A stretch of 64,000 nucleotides of DNA from Pseudoalteromonas piscicida (GTDB lineage Bacteria > Pseudomonadota > Gammaproteobacteria > Enterobacterales > Alteromonadaceae), in NCBI RefSeq assembly GCF_000238315.3, contig NZ_CP011925.1, positions 1-64,000 on the forward strand, read 5' to 3'. Positions 47,430 to 56,032 of the stretch are shown here, in pieces. How positions within the stretch are numbered: the stretch's first letter is position 1; every line of letters begins with the position of its first letter. The notes beneath the pieces were generated by a model, which worked only from the letters and a program-made list of their open reading frames with translations, was not told where the DNA came from and searched no databases. Both the position numbers and the translations under genes were made by a program.

Positions 47430-47453
47430 TTTTCCTCCTTGGTGTAATGGATG

Positions 47454-48089
47454 CTAATAAAAACTTAGATCGGTTTGTTCAATTTCACACACTCTTTTTA
47501 CCACTTTTTGCTGTGCCATCATTCGCATAAATCGGCCCAAATGCGTATAGTCTTTTGGCGCAGTATTAAACCCACTTGCCCAATGAGCCAGCATAAATAA
47601 ATAATAATCACAAAGCGTGAGCTGTTCATCAACTAAGTAGGTGTGTGTTGCCAACTGCTTGTCGATGAGTGCAAACATGTCGCCGACTCGTTGCTCCGCG
47701 GCTTGAGACATGGTCTTGCTGTTCACTGGTGACAGCTGATATTTTTCAGGATAGAAATACAGCATGAGTTCTGGCTGAACCGTCGTGGTTAAATAAAAAA
47801 GCCACTGATAAAACGTGGCTCTCTGTGGGGTTGCTGGCGCTGGGATAAGCTGTCCTTCAGGGTGCTTTTCGCATAAATGCAAACAAATAGCTGCACTCTC
47901 GAAGATGATTTGGTCACCGTCGACCAATGTCGGGATCCGTCCTGTTGGATTGAGTTCTAAATAGGTCGCAGACTTTTGTTGTTGTGTTTTTCTATCGACC
48001 AAGAGCAGTTCTTTTTCTAGTTGTAGGTGCTCGAGTACGAGATGCGGTGCCCAACTGGCATTTCGGGGGTAGTAAAATAACTGATACAT
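47454..48089 (-). CDS. glutathione S-transferase family protein
   Basis: 211 residues. The thioredoxin-like N-terminal domain (1-~80) has YYPRNASWAPHLVLEHLQL and NPTGRIPTLVDGD with ESAAICLHLCEKHP for glutathione binding. The helical C-terminal domain (about 88-205) carries the LTLCDYYLFMLAHWA N-capping motif. Divergent from a MerR regulator 116 bp away, which may control it. Followed by the NTF2-like gene. Confidence 0.85.
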   Translation of the reverse strand: MYQLFYYPRNASWAPHLVLEHLQLEKELLLVDRKTQQQKSATYLELNPTGRIPTLVDGDQIIFESAAICLHLCEKHPEGQLIPAPATPQRATFYQWLFYLTTTVQPELMLYFYPEKYQLSPVNSKTMSQAAEQRVGDMFALIDKQLATHTYLVDEQLTLCDYYLFMLAHWASGFNTAPKDYTHLGRFMRMMAQQKVVKRVCEIEQTDLSFY

Positions 48090-48205
48090 CTTTTGCTATT
48101 CCTTGACGATACTTTTTGTTAGCGTGTGGCTGGTTTACTGTTGATAGTTACAACTTTTTCGGAGGCTGTAAACCGCTATTTTGCTTTTAGTAGGGAGAAT
48201 CAAAA

Positions 48206-48565
48206 ATGTATATTGGCAAGCTGTCAAAGCAAACTGGGCTGTCAGTCAAGACCATTCGCTTTTATGAAGAGAAAGGGCTTATTCCTACCCCGGAGCGTGT
48301 TGGTAAGTATCGCGTCTATTCTCAAGTAGATGTCGATCTGCTGTTATCAATAAAAGAAGCAAAATCGCTCGGCGTGTCGATTAAGCAATTACAGCAGGTG
48401 ATTGAAATTAAAGGGCGGCAAGTTAACTGGGTCGAAATCAACACATTTTTAGTTGAACTCAAAGCATCCTGCATAGAGCAAGTTGCGCAGCTTCAGCAAA
48501 AAATACACCGAATTGAACACTGCATCGCATCGCTTGATGAATGTCCACAAATAAAACTATCCTAG
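48206..48565 (+). CDS. MerR-family transcriptional regulator
   Basis: 119 residues. The N-terminal winged HTH (IGKLSKQTGLSVKTIRFYEEKGLIPTPERVGKYRVYSQVD) precedes a dimerisation helix (about 80-112). Cysteines near residues 91, 109 and 115 (ASCIEQ, HCIASLDECPQ) resemble metal- or redox-sensing MerR members. Immediately downstream is a promoter with a 20-bp spacer containing a dyad, in front of a flavodoxin-fold reductase gene, its likely target. Confidence 0.88.
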   Translation: MYIGKLSKQTGLSVKTIRFYEEKGLIPTPERVGKYRVYSQVDVDLLLSIKEAKSLGVSIKQLQQVIEIKGRQVNWVEINTFLVELKASCIEQVAQLQQKIHRIEHCIASLDECPQIKLS

Positions 48566-48581
48566 TCTCAGGTAGAGTAAC

Positions 48582-48613
48582 TTGACTCTCCCGTTAAGGG
48601 GAGACAGTACACT
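48582..48613 (+). promoter_or_regulatory. MerR-type promoter with 20-bp spacer
   Basis: -35 TTGACT (48582-48587) and -10 TACACT (48608-48613) are 20 bp apart, too long for unaided sigma70. The spacer holds the dyad CTCTCCC-GTTAA-GGGGAGA. That is the classic operator of MerR regulators, which twist DNA to activate. The regulator gene ends 17 bp upstream and the target gene starts 31 bp downstream. Confidence 0.82.
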
Positions 48614-48644
48614 CGTTTCTCTGTCATGTGATAAGGAAACGACG

Positions 48645-49217
48645 ATGAAAAAAATACTGCTACTAAACGGTAACCCCAAAACCAAAAGCTTGTGCCACGC
48701 TATCACCACAAGTTATGAACGAGCTGCAAGCACCCAACATCAAGTACGCAGAATGGATCTTAGTGAAATGCACTTTGAAATCAATTTGATGTATGGTTAT
48801 GAAGCGAGCCAACCATTAGAGCCATGCCTCAAGCAATTCCAAGAGAACTTACTGTGGGCGCAGCACATTGTGATAGTAAGCCCAATTTGGTGGTTGGCGT
48901 TACCAGCCAAGCTCAAAGGGCTAATAGATAGAGCATTACTTCCAGGCTTTGCTTTTAAATACAGTGAGGCCGGCACTGAAATTGAAAAGCTTCTACCGCA
49001 TAAAACCGCGAGAGTCATTCTCACCTCAGACACGCCGCAAACTTATTTGCAAGAAGTTGCTGCTGGGCTTATGGCTCAGCTAGAACATGGGACATTGGGA
49101 TTTTGTGGTATAGAGCCAACTCAACATACGCTATTTGGCCCTGCGCACTTAGCAACGCCTGAGGTAATTGATAACTGGCTGAGTGAAGTGACAAGCCTAG
49201 CCGTGCGGGGTGAGTGA
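48645..49217 (+). CDS. NAD(P)H-dependent flavodoxin-fold oxidoreductase (MdaB/NQO-like)
   Basis: 190 residues from ATG 48645 (AAGGAAACG ribosome binding site); a longer frame from 48582 begins inside the promoter. The flavodoxin-like fold has ILLLNGNPKTKSLC (phosphate loop) and IVSPIWWLALPAKLKGLIDRALLPGFAF, the QOR/NQO1 family signature. Two-electron reduction of quinones or electrophiles is the family role, fitting control by a cysteine-bearing MerR protein. Confidence 0.85.
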   Translation: MKKILLLNGNPKTKSLCHAITTSYERAASTQHQVRRMDLSEMHFEINLMYGYEASQPLEPCLKQFQENLLWAQHIVIVSPIWWLALPAKLKGLIDRALLPGFAFKYSEAGTEIEKLLPHKTARVILTSDTPQTYLQEVAAGLMAQLEHGTLGFCGIEPTQHTLFGPAHLATPEVIDNWLSEVTSLAVRGE

Positions 49218-49319
49218 ATAAAAACACATAACTTCTATTGCTAAGCTTATTTTAAATCAAAATTTGCAATGCCGAATGTTGCTATCTTTTACACCAAGAT
49301 GGCAACTTGGGCGGAGTGT

Positions 49320-50270
49320 ATGCGAATTTGGAGTTTATTTCTTTTTGCGTTTCCATTATTGGGAGCAGCAAATGAGCCAATTCTGCCACTTGAGCCTGCA
49401 ATAGGACTTGATGCCGATAAAGTTAGCTTGGGCAGATCACTTTTTTTTGATAAGCGGCTTTCCCGAGGAAACCAAGTCAGCTGTGCGTCATGTCACCAAT
49501 TACTCACTCATGGCGCGGATGTAAAGCCCCTTTCCAGTGGTGTTAAAGGCGCACTAGGTGAGCTAAAAACTCCAACTGTTTACAATGCGGCTTTAAATAT
49601 TCGTCAAGCGTGGGATGGCCGGGCGCAATCGCTGTATGATCAAATCGACTCACCCATCTTAAACCCAAAAGAGCATGATATGACGTGGCCAGAAGTCGTT
49701 GCTAAGTTAAATCAAGATAAAACGCTGGTCGCGCAATTTACTAAAGTGTACTCGCAGGGCGTAACGAAACACACGGTAAAAGACGCAATAGCGACTTTTG
49801 AAGGGTCGTTAATCACGCTTAATGCACCGTTTGATTTATGGCTTAAGGATAACAGCATAGGATTACCTAAGTCGGCTATTGCCGGTTATGAGTTATTTAA
49901 ACGGTATGGTTGCATTAGCTGTCATCAAGGGCGCAATGTTGGTGGCAATATGTTTGCCAAAATGGGCACCTTTGGTGATTATTTTGGCGATAGAAATACA
50001 CCAATTCAAAAAGCAGATTATGGCCGTTTGAACGTCACTGGCAATGAGCAAGATCGCTTTGTGTTCAAAGTACCGAGCTTGCGACTTGCTAGCAAACAAG
50101 CATACTTTTTTCACGATGCTAGTCATAGCAGCCTAGAATCCGCCGTTGCGACCATGGCCAAATACCAACTTGGTCGCAATATCTCAGACTCCGATATAAA
50201 CAAGCTAGTTGCCTTTATTGACAGCCTAGCAGGACATCACCACGAAATGGATTTGGAAAACCACGAATGA
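49320..50270 (+). CDS. di-heme cytochrome c peroxidase family protein
   Basis: 316 residues from ATG 49320, preceded by GCGGAG, giving a signal peptide (1-~18); an upstream start at 49269 would hide it. Two haem sites: CASCH (C55, C58, H59) and CISCH (C198, C201, H202). Family members reduce periplasmic hydrogen peroxide or, in MauG-type relatives, modify proteins. The stop codon overlaps the start of the c-di-GMP gene (ATGA), so the two are translationally coupled. Confidence 0.87.
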   Translation: MRIWSLFLFAFPLLGAANEPILPLEPAIGLDADKVSLGRSLFFDKRLSRGNQVSCASCHQLLTHGADVKPLSSGVKGALGELKTPTVYNAALNIRQAWDGRAQSLYDQIDSPILNPKEHDMTWPEVVAKLNQDKTLVAQFTKVYSQGVTKHTVKDAIATFEGSLITLNAPFDLWLKDNSIGLPKSAIAGYELFKRYGCISCHQGRNVGGNMFAKMGTFGDYFGDRNTPIQKADYGRLNVTGNEQDRFVFKVPSLRLASKQAYFFHDASHSSLESAVATMAKYQLGRNISDSDINKLVAFIDSLAGHHHEMDLENHE

Positions 50271-53200
50271 AGAATAAGGCCTTCATTGGTGTGCAAGCGT
50301 TACTGCTGTGCGCGCCAATTGCGCTGTTTGCGTATTTTTACTCGCAACAAGAGCTCAGCAGTCAAACACACCAAGCACGAGTTACCCTGCTCTTTGAAGC
50401 CAAGAGTATTGATGCCAAACTGGATGCCGCGGTGTTACAAATGCTTAGTGCACAGCTCAATCAATATGATGAATTAGCGCGATTAGCACATGCAATCGAC
50501 GCTTTGAATACACCAGAGCAGGATGCATTATTTGCAGAAGCCACGCCCGACATTCGACAGCAATTTGATGCCTATCGTCAGCTACTCAGCAATAAAGTAC
50601 TGCAAGTCGAATCCATTAAAACAGCGGCAGCAAATATTAAAAACAGCCTGCTTTATCTCCCCGAGTTGCTAATCGAGCTGGAGCAGAGTGAGCCCGAACT
50701 GGCAACCCACGCCAATAGAATGCTTGCTAATTTAATGTTGGGTCAGCTCTATGAATTTGTCGCAGAGCCTTTAATGACCATCAACTCTGAAAGTGGCTTA
50801 GAGCAGCTTATCTATCAGCATTTTAACGTCGCGCTTGCTAACAGTGCAGAATTAAAAAAGGCAAAACAACGCTTTTTGTCTTTGCCGAGTGATCAAGCTT
50901 TTTCAGCCCTTTACGCGGCATATAGCCAGCATCACAGTGAAACCATAGAAAAAACCAAGCATCAAAGTGAATTGCTTTTACTGCTGACCATTGTGCTATT
51001 TTTGCTCTTGATTGTGTTTGCAAATCGGCTTTATGTGGCCAAAAATAAAATTCTGAGCACCAGCCAAACTTTGTCTGATGCCGTTGCGCGTTTAACCGAA
51101 GGCTTTGCTCTTTTTAGTCGCAGTGGCAATTTGCTGCTCTGTAACAGTGCTTGGCGTAATCATTTTGCAATTGCCGATAGCGAAAAAATGCCACGCAAGT
51201 TAGAAGAGTGGCAGCAGCAGTTTGGAGAAATTTTTAACTCCGACGCCAATTTGCATCAAACCGAATCTGGCGCTTGGTTACAGGTAAAACAAACGAATAC
51301 ACACAACAATGGCCAAGTGTTTGTGAGTGTTAATGTTTCCCTTTTTAAACAAGCGGAAGAAGAGCTTCGCAAGTGGGGCCATGCCATTGAGCAAAGCCCC
51401 TCTTCTATTGTGATCACCGATCCTCGTGCTCGCATTGAATACGTTAACCCTAAGTTTGAACAAGTTACTGGGTATTCACTTGAGGATGTGAAAGGACAAA
51501 CACCCAAAGTACTAGGCTCCAAACAAGGATTTACCGACTACAAAACGCTGTGGCAAACTATCAAACAAGGCAAAGTCTGGCGTGGTGAGTTTTACAATCG
51601 CCGTAAGTCTGGAGATTACTATTGGGAGTACGCGTCTATTTCCCCGATTAAAAACCAGCAAGGGGAAATCATTAACTTTATTGCGATCAAAGAAGATATC
51701 ACTGCACAAAAAAGCGCAAGTGCACAGCTTAAAACCGCAGCGGCGGTATTTAATGCAACGCAAGAAGGGATCATGACCACCAACGCAAAACTTGAGATCA
51801 CCGCGGTCAATCCAGCTTTCACCAAAATTACTGGATACGAAGAACATGAAGTGCTCGGTCAACGACCTAATATTTTAAGTTCAGGTAAGCATGACAAACA
51901 TTTTTATGAGCAGATGTGGAGCACCCTCAACTCGCACGGACAGTGGGCAAGTGAGATCTGGAACAAGCGTAAAGACGGTACTTTATATCCAGAGTGGCTA
52001 GCAATCAGTGTCGTGCATGATGACAAAGGGCTGGTGCAGCAATACGTTGCTATATTGTCTGATATGACCGAGCGCAAAGCGCAAGAAGAGCAGATTGAAT
52101 ATCAAGCCTATTACGATGTGTTGACCGGACTGCCGAATAGAACGCTATTACTTGAGCGCATTGAGCAAGATATTAAACGCATGAGCCGTACTCATCATCA
52201 AAGTGCAGTGTTATTTATTGATTTAGATAGGTTTAAGCGTGTCAATGACACCATGGGTCACGAGGCCGGAGATGCCTTACTTATCTCCGTAGCTAAGCGC
52301 TTAAACGGCCTGCTGCGTAAAAGCGATACCTTGAGCCGCTTTGGGGGAGATGAATTTGTATTGTTATTGAGCCAAATTGCGCATCCGGATCATGCTGCTC
52401 AAGTAGCCGATAAAATTGTCAAAGCACTGAGCGAACCATTTGTGATCAACGGCTTTGAGGTATTTACGGGGGCAAGCATCGGGATCGCGATTTTACCAAG
52501 TGATGCAAAAGATCAAAAAGAGTTATTACGACTTGCCGATTTAGCCATGTATAAAGCAAAAGAGGCGGGGCGCAATCAGTATCACTTTTTTGCGCAAGAA
52601 ATGCAGCAACAGGTGAATCGTCGAGTTGAGCTGGAGCAGCTGCTCCGAGCTGCGCTTGAACATCAGCGCTTAACCGTACATTACCAACCTATTGTCGATA
52701 CGGTGTCGGGTAAATTATATGGTGTCGAGGCGCTCATGCGCTGGCCAACTGATTTCGGCCAGTATATTTCTCCTGCTGAATTTATTCCTGTCGCTGAAGA
52801 AAGCGGTCTTATTGCTCCTCTTGGTGAGTGGTTACTTGCTAAGGCATGTAATGATATTCGCAGATTAAATAAAGCACTTGGCATGAATTGTTATTTGACG
52901 GTAAATGTCTCGAGTCAGCAATATCGACTTGGCTTTAACGCCACTACCATTAAGCAAATCATGCAGCAATCAGGCTTTCTTCCAGAGAACCTAACGCTTG
53001 AAATCACAGAAAGCATCTTACTTGAAGATGATAAAGCCGTAACTGCTTGGCTTCAAAGCCTACGGGCAACGGGAGTCAACTTAGCAATCGACGATTTTGG
53101 CACTGGCTACTCTTCTCTTAGCTATCTTAAGCGCTTCCCCATCAATATATTAAAGATCGACCGAGGTTTTATTCAAGATATAGATCAAAACCAAGATGCT

Positions 53201-53428
53201 GCCGTTTTGGTCAACGCGATTTTGTCGATGGCGGAGAGTTTATCGCTCAAAGTGATAGCTGAAGGCGTAGAACAACAAGGACAACTAGATTGCTTAAAAG
53301 ACCTTGGTTGTCAGTATGTACAAGGGTACTTTTATGCCAAACCAATGGCGATTGAAGGATTAATCGACTGGGTTGAGCAATTTGCCATTGCATCGGAGCG
53401 AATACCTCCCAAACTGTGGTTGGATTGA
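50267..53428 (+). CDS. membrane PAS-GGDEF-EAL c-di-GMP signalling protein
   Basis: 1053 residues. A first membrane segment (about 7-24), a long periplasmic helical sensor (about 25-240, reminiscent of DAHL-type regions) and a second segment (about 238-257) lead to a region with three PAS-like domains (about 275-610). Then comes a GGDEF domain (RFGGDEFVLL near residue 692, intact) and an EAL domain (VEALMRW near 820; DDFGTGYSS; intact). It could synthesise or break down cyclic di-GMP. The gene overlaps the upstream peroxidase gene by 4 bp. Confidence 0.9.
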   Translation: MKNKAFIGVQALLLCAPIALFAYFYSQQELSSQTHQARVTLLFEAKSIDAKLDAAVLQMLSAQLNQYDELARLAHAIDALNTPEQDALFAEATPDIRQQFDAYRQLLSNKVLQVESIKTAAANIKNSLLYLPELLIELEQSEPELATHANRMLANLMLGQLYEFVAEPLMTINSESGLEQLIYQHFNVALANSAELKKAKQRFLSLPSDQAFSALYAAYSQHHSETIEKTKHQSELLLLLTIVLFLLLIVFANRLYVAKNKILSTSQTLSDAVARLTEGFALFSRSGNLLLCNSAWRNHFAIADSEKMPRKLEEWQQQFGEIFNSDANLHQTESGAWLQVKQTNTHNNGQVFVSVNVSLFKQAEEELRKWGHAIEQSPSSIVITDPRARIEYVNPKFEQVTGYSLEDVKGQTPKVLGSKQGFTDYKTLWQTIKQGKVWRGEFYNRRKSGDYYWEYASISPIKNQQGEIINFIAIKEDITAQKSASAQLKTAAAVFNATQEGIMTTNAKLEITAVNPAFTKITGYEEHEVLGQRPNILSSGKHDKHFYEQMWSTLNSHGQWASEIWNKRKDGTLYPEWLAISVVHDDKGLVQQYVAILSDMTERKAQEEQIEYQAYYDVLTGLPNRTLLLERIEQDIKRMSRTHHQSAVLFIDLDRFKRVNDTMGHEAGDALLISVAKRLNGLLRKSDTLSRFGGDEFVLLLSQIAHPDHAAQVADKIVKALSEPFVINGFEVFTGASIGIAILPSDAKDQKELLRLADLAMYKAKEAGRNQYHFFAQEMQQQVNRRVELEQLLRAALEHQRLTVHYQPIVDTVSGKLYGVEALMRWPTDFGQYISPAEFIPVAEESGLIAPLGEWLLAKACNDIRRLNKALGMNCYLTVNVSSQQYRLGFNATTIKQIMQQSGFLPENLTLEITESILLEDDKAVTAWLQSLRATGVNLAIDDFGTGYSSLSYLKRFPINILKIDRGFIQDIDQNQDAAVLVNAILSMAESLSLKVIAEGVEQQGQLDCLKDLGCQYVQGYFYAKPMAIEGLIDWVEQFAIASERIPPKLWLD

Positions 53429-53761
53429 AGTGTGTGGCTTGGGTTGTATTTGGTGAGGGTTCGTGGTGTCTGATCTTACATGCTAGCTTTTGCTCAGTTA
53501 TTACAGACATATCATTCAGGACTTTTCTCCTTATATCGGAAGTCTAGCAATAAATAATCTACCTCTGTTTTATTTATCCACTTCTCGTCCATTCTTTTGA
53601 ACCTACATAGAGAATGAAGCAAACAACGTCGCCTATGCCTATTTTTAACTCATAGCAATTATGCTCTTTGCTCGCACCATATAAGCTATCAGATACGATA
53701 TCTCATACATCACTTTGGATTACTTAATACAGTTCGGTGTAATTTATCGTTTGCATATGCA
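53429..53761. other. intergenic region before the Xre-RES pair
   Basis: About 330 bp with no gene and no strong repeat. AT-rich from 53540. It must contain the toxin-antitoxin promoter toward its right end. Confidence 0.35.
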
Positions 53762-53797
53762 GCTCATTTGAGCCAATATGATTAGGTCATATGAGCC
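53762..53797. promoter_or_regulatory. paired operators upstream of the Xre-RES genes
   Basis: GCTCA-TT-TGAGC (53762-53773) and the related GTCATATGAGC (53786-53796), centres 23 bp apart. The second covers a possible upstream ATG (53791), supporting the start at 53818. Typical of autorepression by the antitoxin; inference. Confidence 0.65.
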
Positions 53798-53817
53798 GAA
53801 AAAATGAGAGAGGTAGG

Positions 53818-54270
53818 ATGGCTACAGCCCAATTAAAAAGCTTCAAGCCCAAGCGTAGTAGCAAAACAAACTTTTGGATTAGTCTTGGAATTGAAGACGC
53901 AAATATAGCGCGGACAGAAGCGGTACATCAGGGGTTCAAGCCAAAGGTGTATCGCAATATTATAGAAATGACAAAGCTTTCTCAAAATGAATTTCACACC
54001 GTAACTCATATACCTGTTAGCACTATCAAGCGCCGATTAAAAAATGAAGAACGCTTTAGCACCCAAGAAAGCGACGCGATTTATAGGTTGGCTATGTTAA
54101 TCAAGTTAGCTACCGAGTTATTCAATGATGAGAAAAGAGCATTAGAATGGATTCGTGAAAATGTCTATGGATTGAGTGGCAAGAGACCGCTCGATATGGT
54201 GTCAACTACGGTGGACTTTGAGATTGTAAAGGACCTTATAGGAAGAATTAAACACGGGGTTTTCTCATAA
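53818..54270 (+). CDS. Xre/MbcA/ParS-type antitoxin
   Basis: 150 residues from ATG 53818 (GAGGTAGG ribosome binding site). A basic lead is followed by an HTH-like segment (KLSQNEFHTVTHIPVSTIKRRLKNEERFS) and the C-terminal toxin-binding domain (ELFNDEKRALEWIRENVYGLSGKRPLDMV), the ParS/MbcA fold. It neutralises the RES toxin encoded next, whose ATG overlaps its stop codon by 1 bp. Two operator-like sites lie upstream. Confidence 0.88.
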   Translation: MATAQLKSFKPKRSSKTNFWISLGIEDANIARTEAVHQGFKPKVYRNIIEMTKLSQNEFHTVTHIPVSTIKRRLKNEERFSTQESDAIYRLAMLIKLATELFNDEKRALEWIRENVYGLSGKRPLDMVSTTVDFEIVKDLIGRIKHGVFS

Positions 54271-54740
54271 TGAAGCTTTACCGTTTAACTCAAAAAAAGT
54301 TTGCGGACACGCCTTTTAGTCCCGAAGGTGCGAAGCTATATGGCGGTAGATGGAACTCTAAGGGAACAGAAGTTTTGTATTTCGCTGAATCAGAGTCGCT
54401 GTGCTCTCTAGAAGTATTTGTGCATGTAAATAATGATCCAAAGATAGTAGATCAATACGATCTTTACTGTATAGAGGTGCCTGATGAACTTATTGTAAAG
54501 CTTGACGAAGAGGATTTACCTAAAACTTGGAGAAGCATTCCTGCAGGTGAAGAAACACAGGAAATTGGTGATGAGTTTCTAAATGCAGTAAAGCCTCAAT
54601 ACGCTGCCCTACAGGTTCCATCAACCATTTCACCAAGAGATAAAAACTATGTTGTTAACCCGAATCACCCTGCAATGAAAGCAAGTTTTAAAAACCATGA
54701 GAAACTTGAGTTTGGGTTTGATCCTCGAATTTTTAAATAG
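54270..54740 (+). CDS. RES-domain toxin
   Basis: 156 residues. RES family (conserved Arg-Glu-Ser): YRLT at the N-terminus, GGRWNSKGTEVLYFAESESLCSLEVFVH and ALQVPSTISPRDKNYVVNPNHP. Characterised members degrade NAD+ by phosphorolysis (MbcT-like) or modify targets by ADP-ribosyl transfer (ParT-like). It is coupled to the upstream antitoxin gene. Confidence 0.9.
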   Translation: MKLYRLTQKKFADTPFSPEGAKLYGGRWNSKGTEVLYFAESESLCSLEVFVHVNNDPKIVDQYDLYCIEVPDELIVKLDEEDLPKTWRSIPAGEETQEIGDEFLNAVKPQYAALQVPSTISPRDKNYVVNPNHPAMKASFKNHEKLEFGFDPRIFK

Positions 54741-54956
54741 TCACGTAAAACTTGCCAAAAGAATCGTTTAGTCAATACAAGTATTAATAAGCTAGCTTTG
54801 TGAGGTAATAAGGTAATCTAGCCCTCAGTCGCTGATATCAAAATGTATCCTATATTTCTTATTCACCATTTTTAAACATTTTATCGGTGATTTCTTGGGT
54901 AGGCACTCACCCACCCCCCCTTTTTTATTGAAAGGTTCTCTCCTTTGCCAACTACT

Positions 54957-55244
54957 TCAACGCAAAATTGCAGTTAGTAAAATTAAGATCTGTAAAAGTA
55001 GGCAAAGTACATTGGTAACAATGATTGCCATTCGCTGAAATCTCAGCCCATACATCAGCCAAAAACTAAACACCAACACATACCCGATTAAAAACGTAAA
55101 GGACAAGTTGGTTGGGCCTTGGCGCTCAAGTTTGCTGAGTAGCTGGCCGAATAATGCGATAAAACCGATACCGCCGAAGAATACACCGGCGAAATCCCAG
55201 TAGGTATCTTTCGTTTGATAAAAGCCTGTCAGCCATGTTTTCAT
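54957..55244 (-). CDS. small membrane protein encoded after the HAD gene
   Basis: 95 residues from ATG 55244, which overlaps the HAD gene's stop codon by 4 bp and has GAGGAAG upstream; a longer frame would overlap the HAD gene. Three hydrophobic segments (VFFGGIGFIALFGQL, LSFTFLIGYVLVFSFWLMYG, AIIVTNVLCLLLQILILL). Function unknown; co-transcribed with the phosphatase gene. Confidence 0.65.
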   Translation of the reverse strand: MKTWLTGFYQTKDTYWDFAGVFFGGIGFIALFGQLLSKLERQGPTNLSFTFLIGYVLVFSFWLMYGLRFQRMAIIVTNVLCLLLQILILLTAILR

Positions 55245-55888
55245 TCGCTTACTTCCTCTGATAAGTAGATATCCTGATAGTGATTGATACGGGCAACAAT
55301 ATGGTCGTGGTGAATTGTGCAAAAACGGTTAACCACGACTACGTCACAGCCTGCGCTAAGTGCGGATCTTACCCCTTGATCTGAGTCTTCAAATGCAAGA
55401 CATTTAGAGGCTGCCACTCCCAATCGTTTGGCCACCAATAAAAATGGCTCAGGGTGAGGCTTACCTTGCCCAACATCATCTGCGGTAATTAATATTTTAG
55501 GAATAGGTAAACCTGCTGTGGTGAGTCGTGCAATTGCATTGTGGCGATTTGCAGAAGTTGCAATGGCCCATTTGCGTTGCTGTGCTTTTATTTCGCTTAA
55601 AAACGATTTAGCTCCAGGAATGGCAGTTACGGTATGGGCAAGGTCGGCTTCTGCTTGTTCCAACAGCTCGACTTCATGCTGGCAATCTAAATGCGGAGTA
55701 AATTGTTCTATAAAGTCTTTGAAACGTGCACCTCTGCCCATAGTTAATACCATTTCTAAATCGACATGATGTTTCTCACACCAAGGCGCGACGGCCTGTC
55801 GTACTGCAACTTCAGAATCAACAAGTGTACCATCCATATCGAATATCAATCCCTGATAATGGTTCAGGTTGAGTGAATTAAGTGCCAT
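55241..55888 (-). CDS. HAD-IA sugar phosphatase-like hydrolase
   Basis: 215 residues. Motif I FDMDGTLVDSE (nucleophile Asp near residue 17), helical cap (about 25-90), motif II ATSA, motif III lysine GQGKPHPEPF and motif IV FEDSDQGVRSA. Closest in look to hexitol- or sugar-phosphate phosphatases such as YfbT/YniC. Divergent from a DeoR-family regulator, which fits a sugar-phosphate theme. The substrate is not assignable. Confidence 0.88.
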   Translation of the reverse strand: MALNSLNLNHYQGLIFDMDGTLVDSEVAVRQAVAPWCEKHHVDLEMVLTMGRGARFKDFIEQFTPHLDCQHEVELLEQAEADLAHTVTAIPGAKSFLSEIKAQQRKWAIATSANRHNAIARLTTAGLPIPKILITADDVGQGKPHPEPFLLVAKRLGVAASKCLAFEDSDQGVRSALSAGCDVVVVNRFCTIHHDHIVARINHYQDIYLSEEVSE

Positions 55889-56032
55889 TTTTACTCCTTA
55901 TGATAATATTTCATGCATAAACAGGCGTTTGTTGATATTAAATCGGCTTTATCGTGCATGTGTGTGCAAATAATACGCTTGTATCTCGATCTTTTTCAAG
56001 TAAAATTACGCAAAAACATGCAGGAACATGCA

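Noticed and set aside
48126..48329. Frame of 67 codons overlapping the MerR gene start
   Set aside because: It runs across the MerR gene in another frame and has no supporting ribosome binding site.
54893..54936. Hairpin plus homopolymer run as a terminator of the toxin gene
   Set aside because: GGGT...ACCC is weak and the T6 run is separated by a C7 tract; left unannotated.
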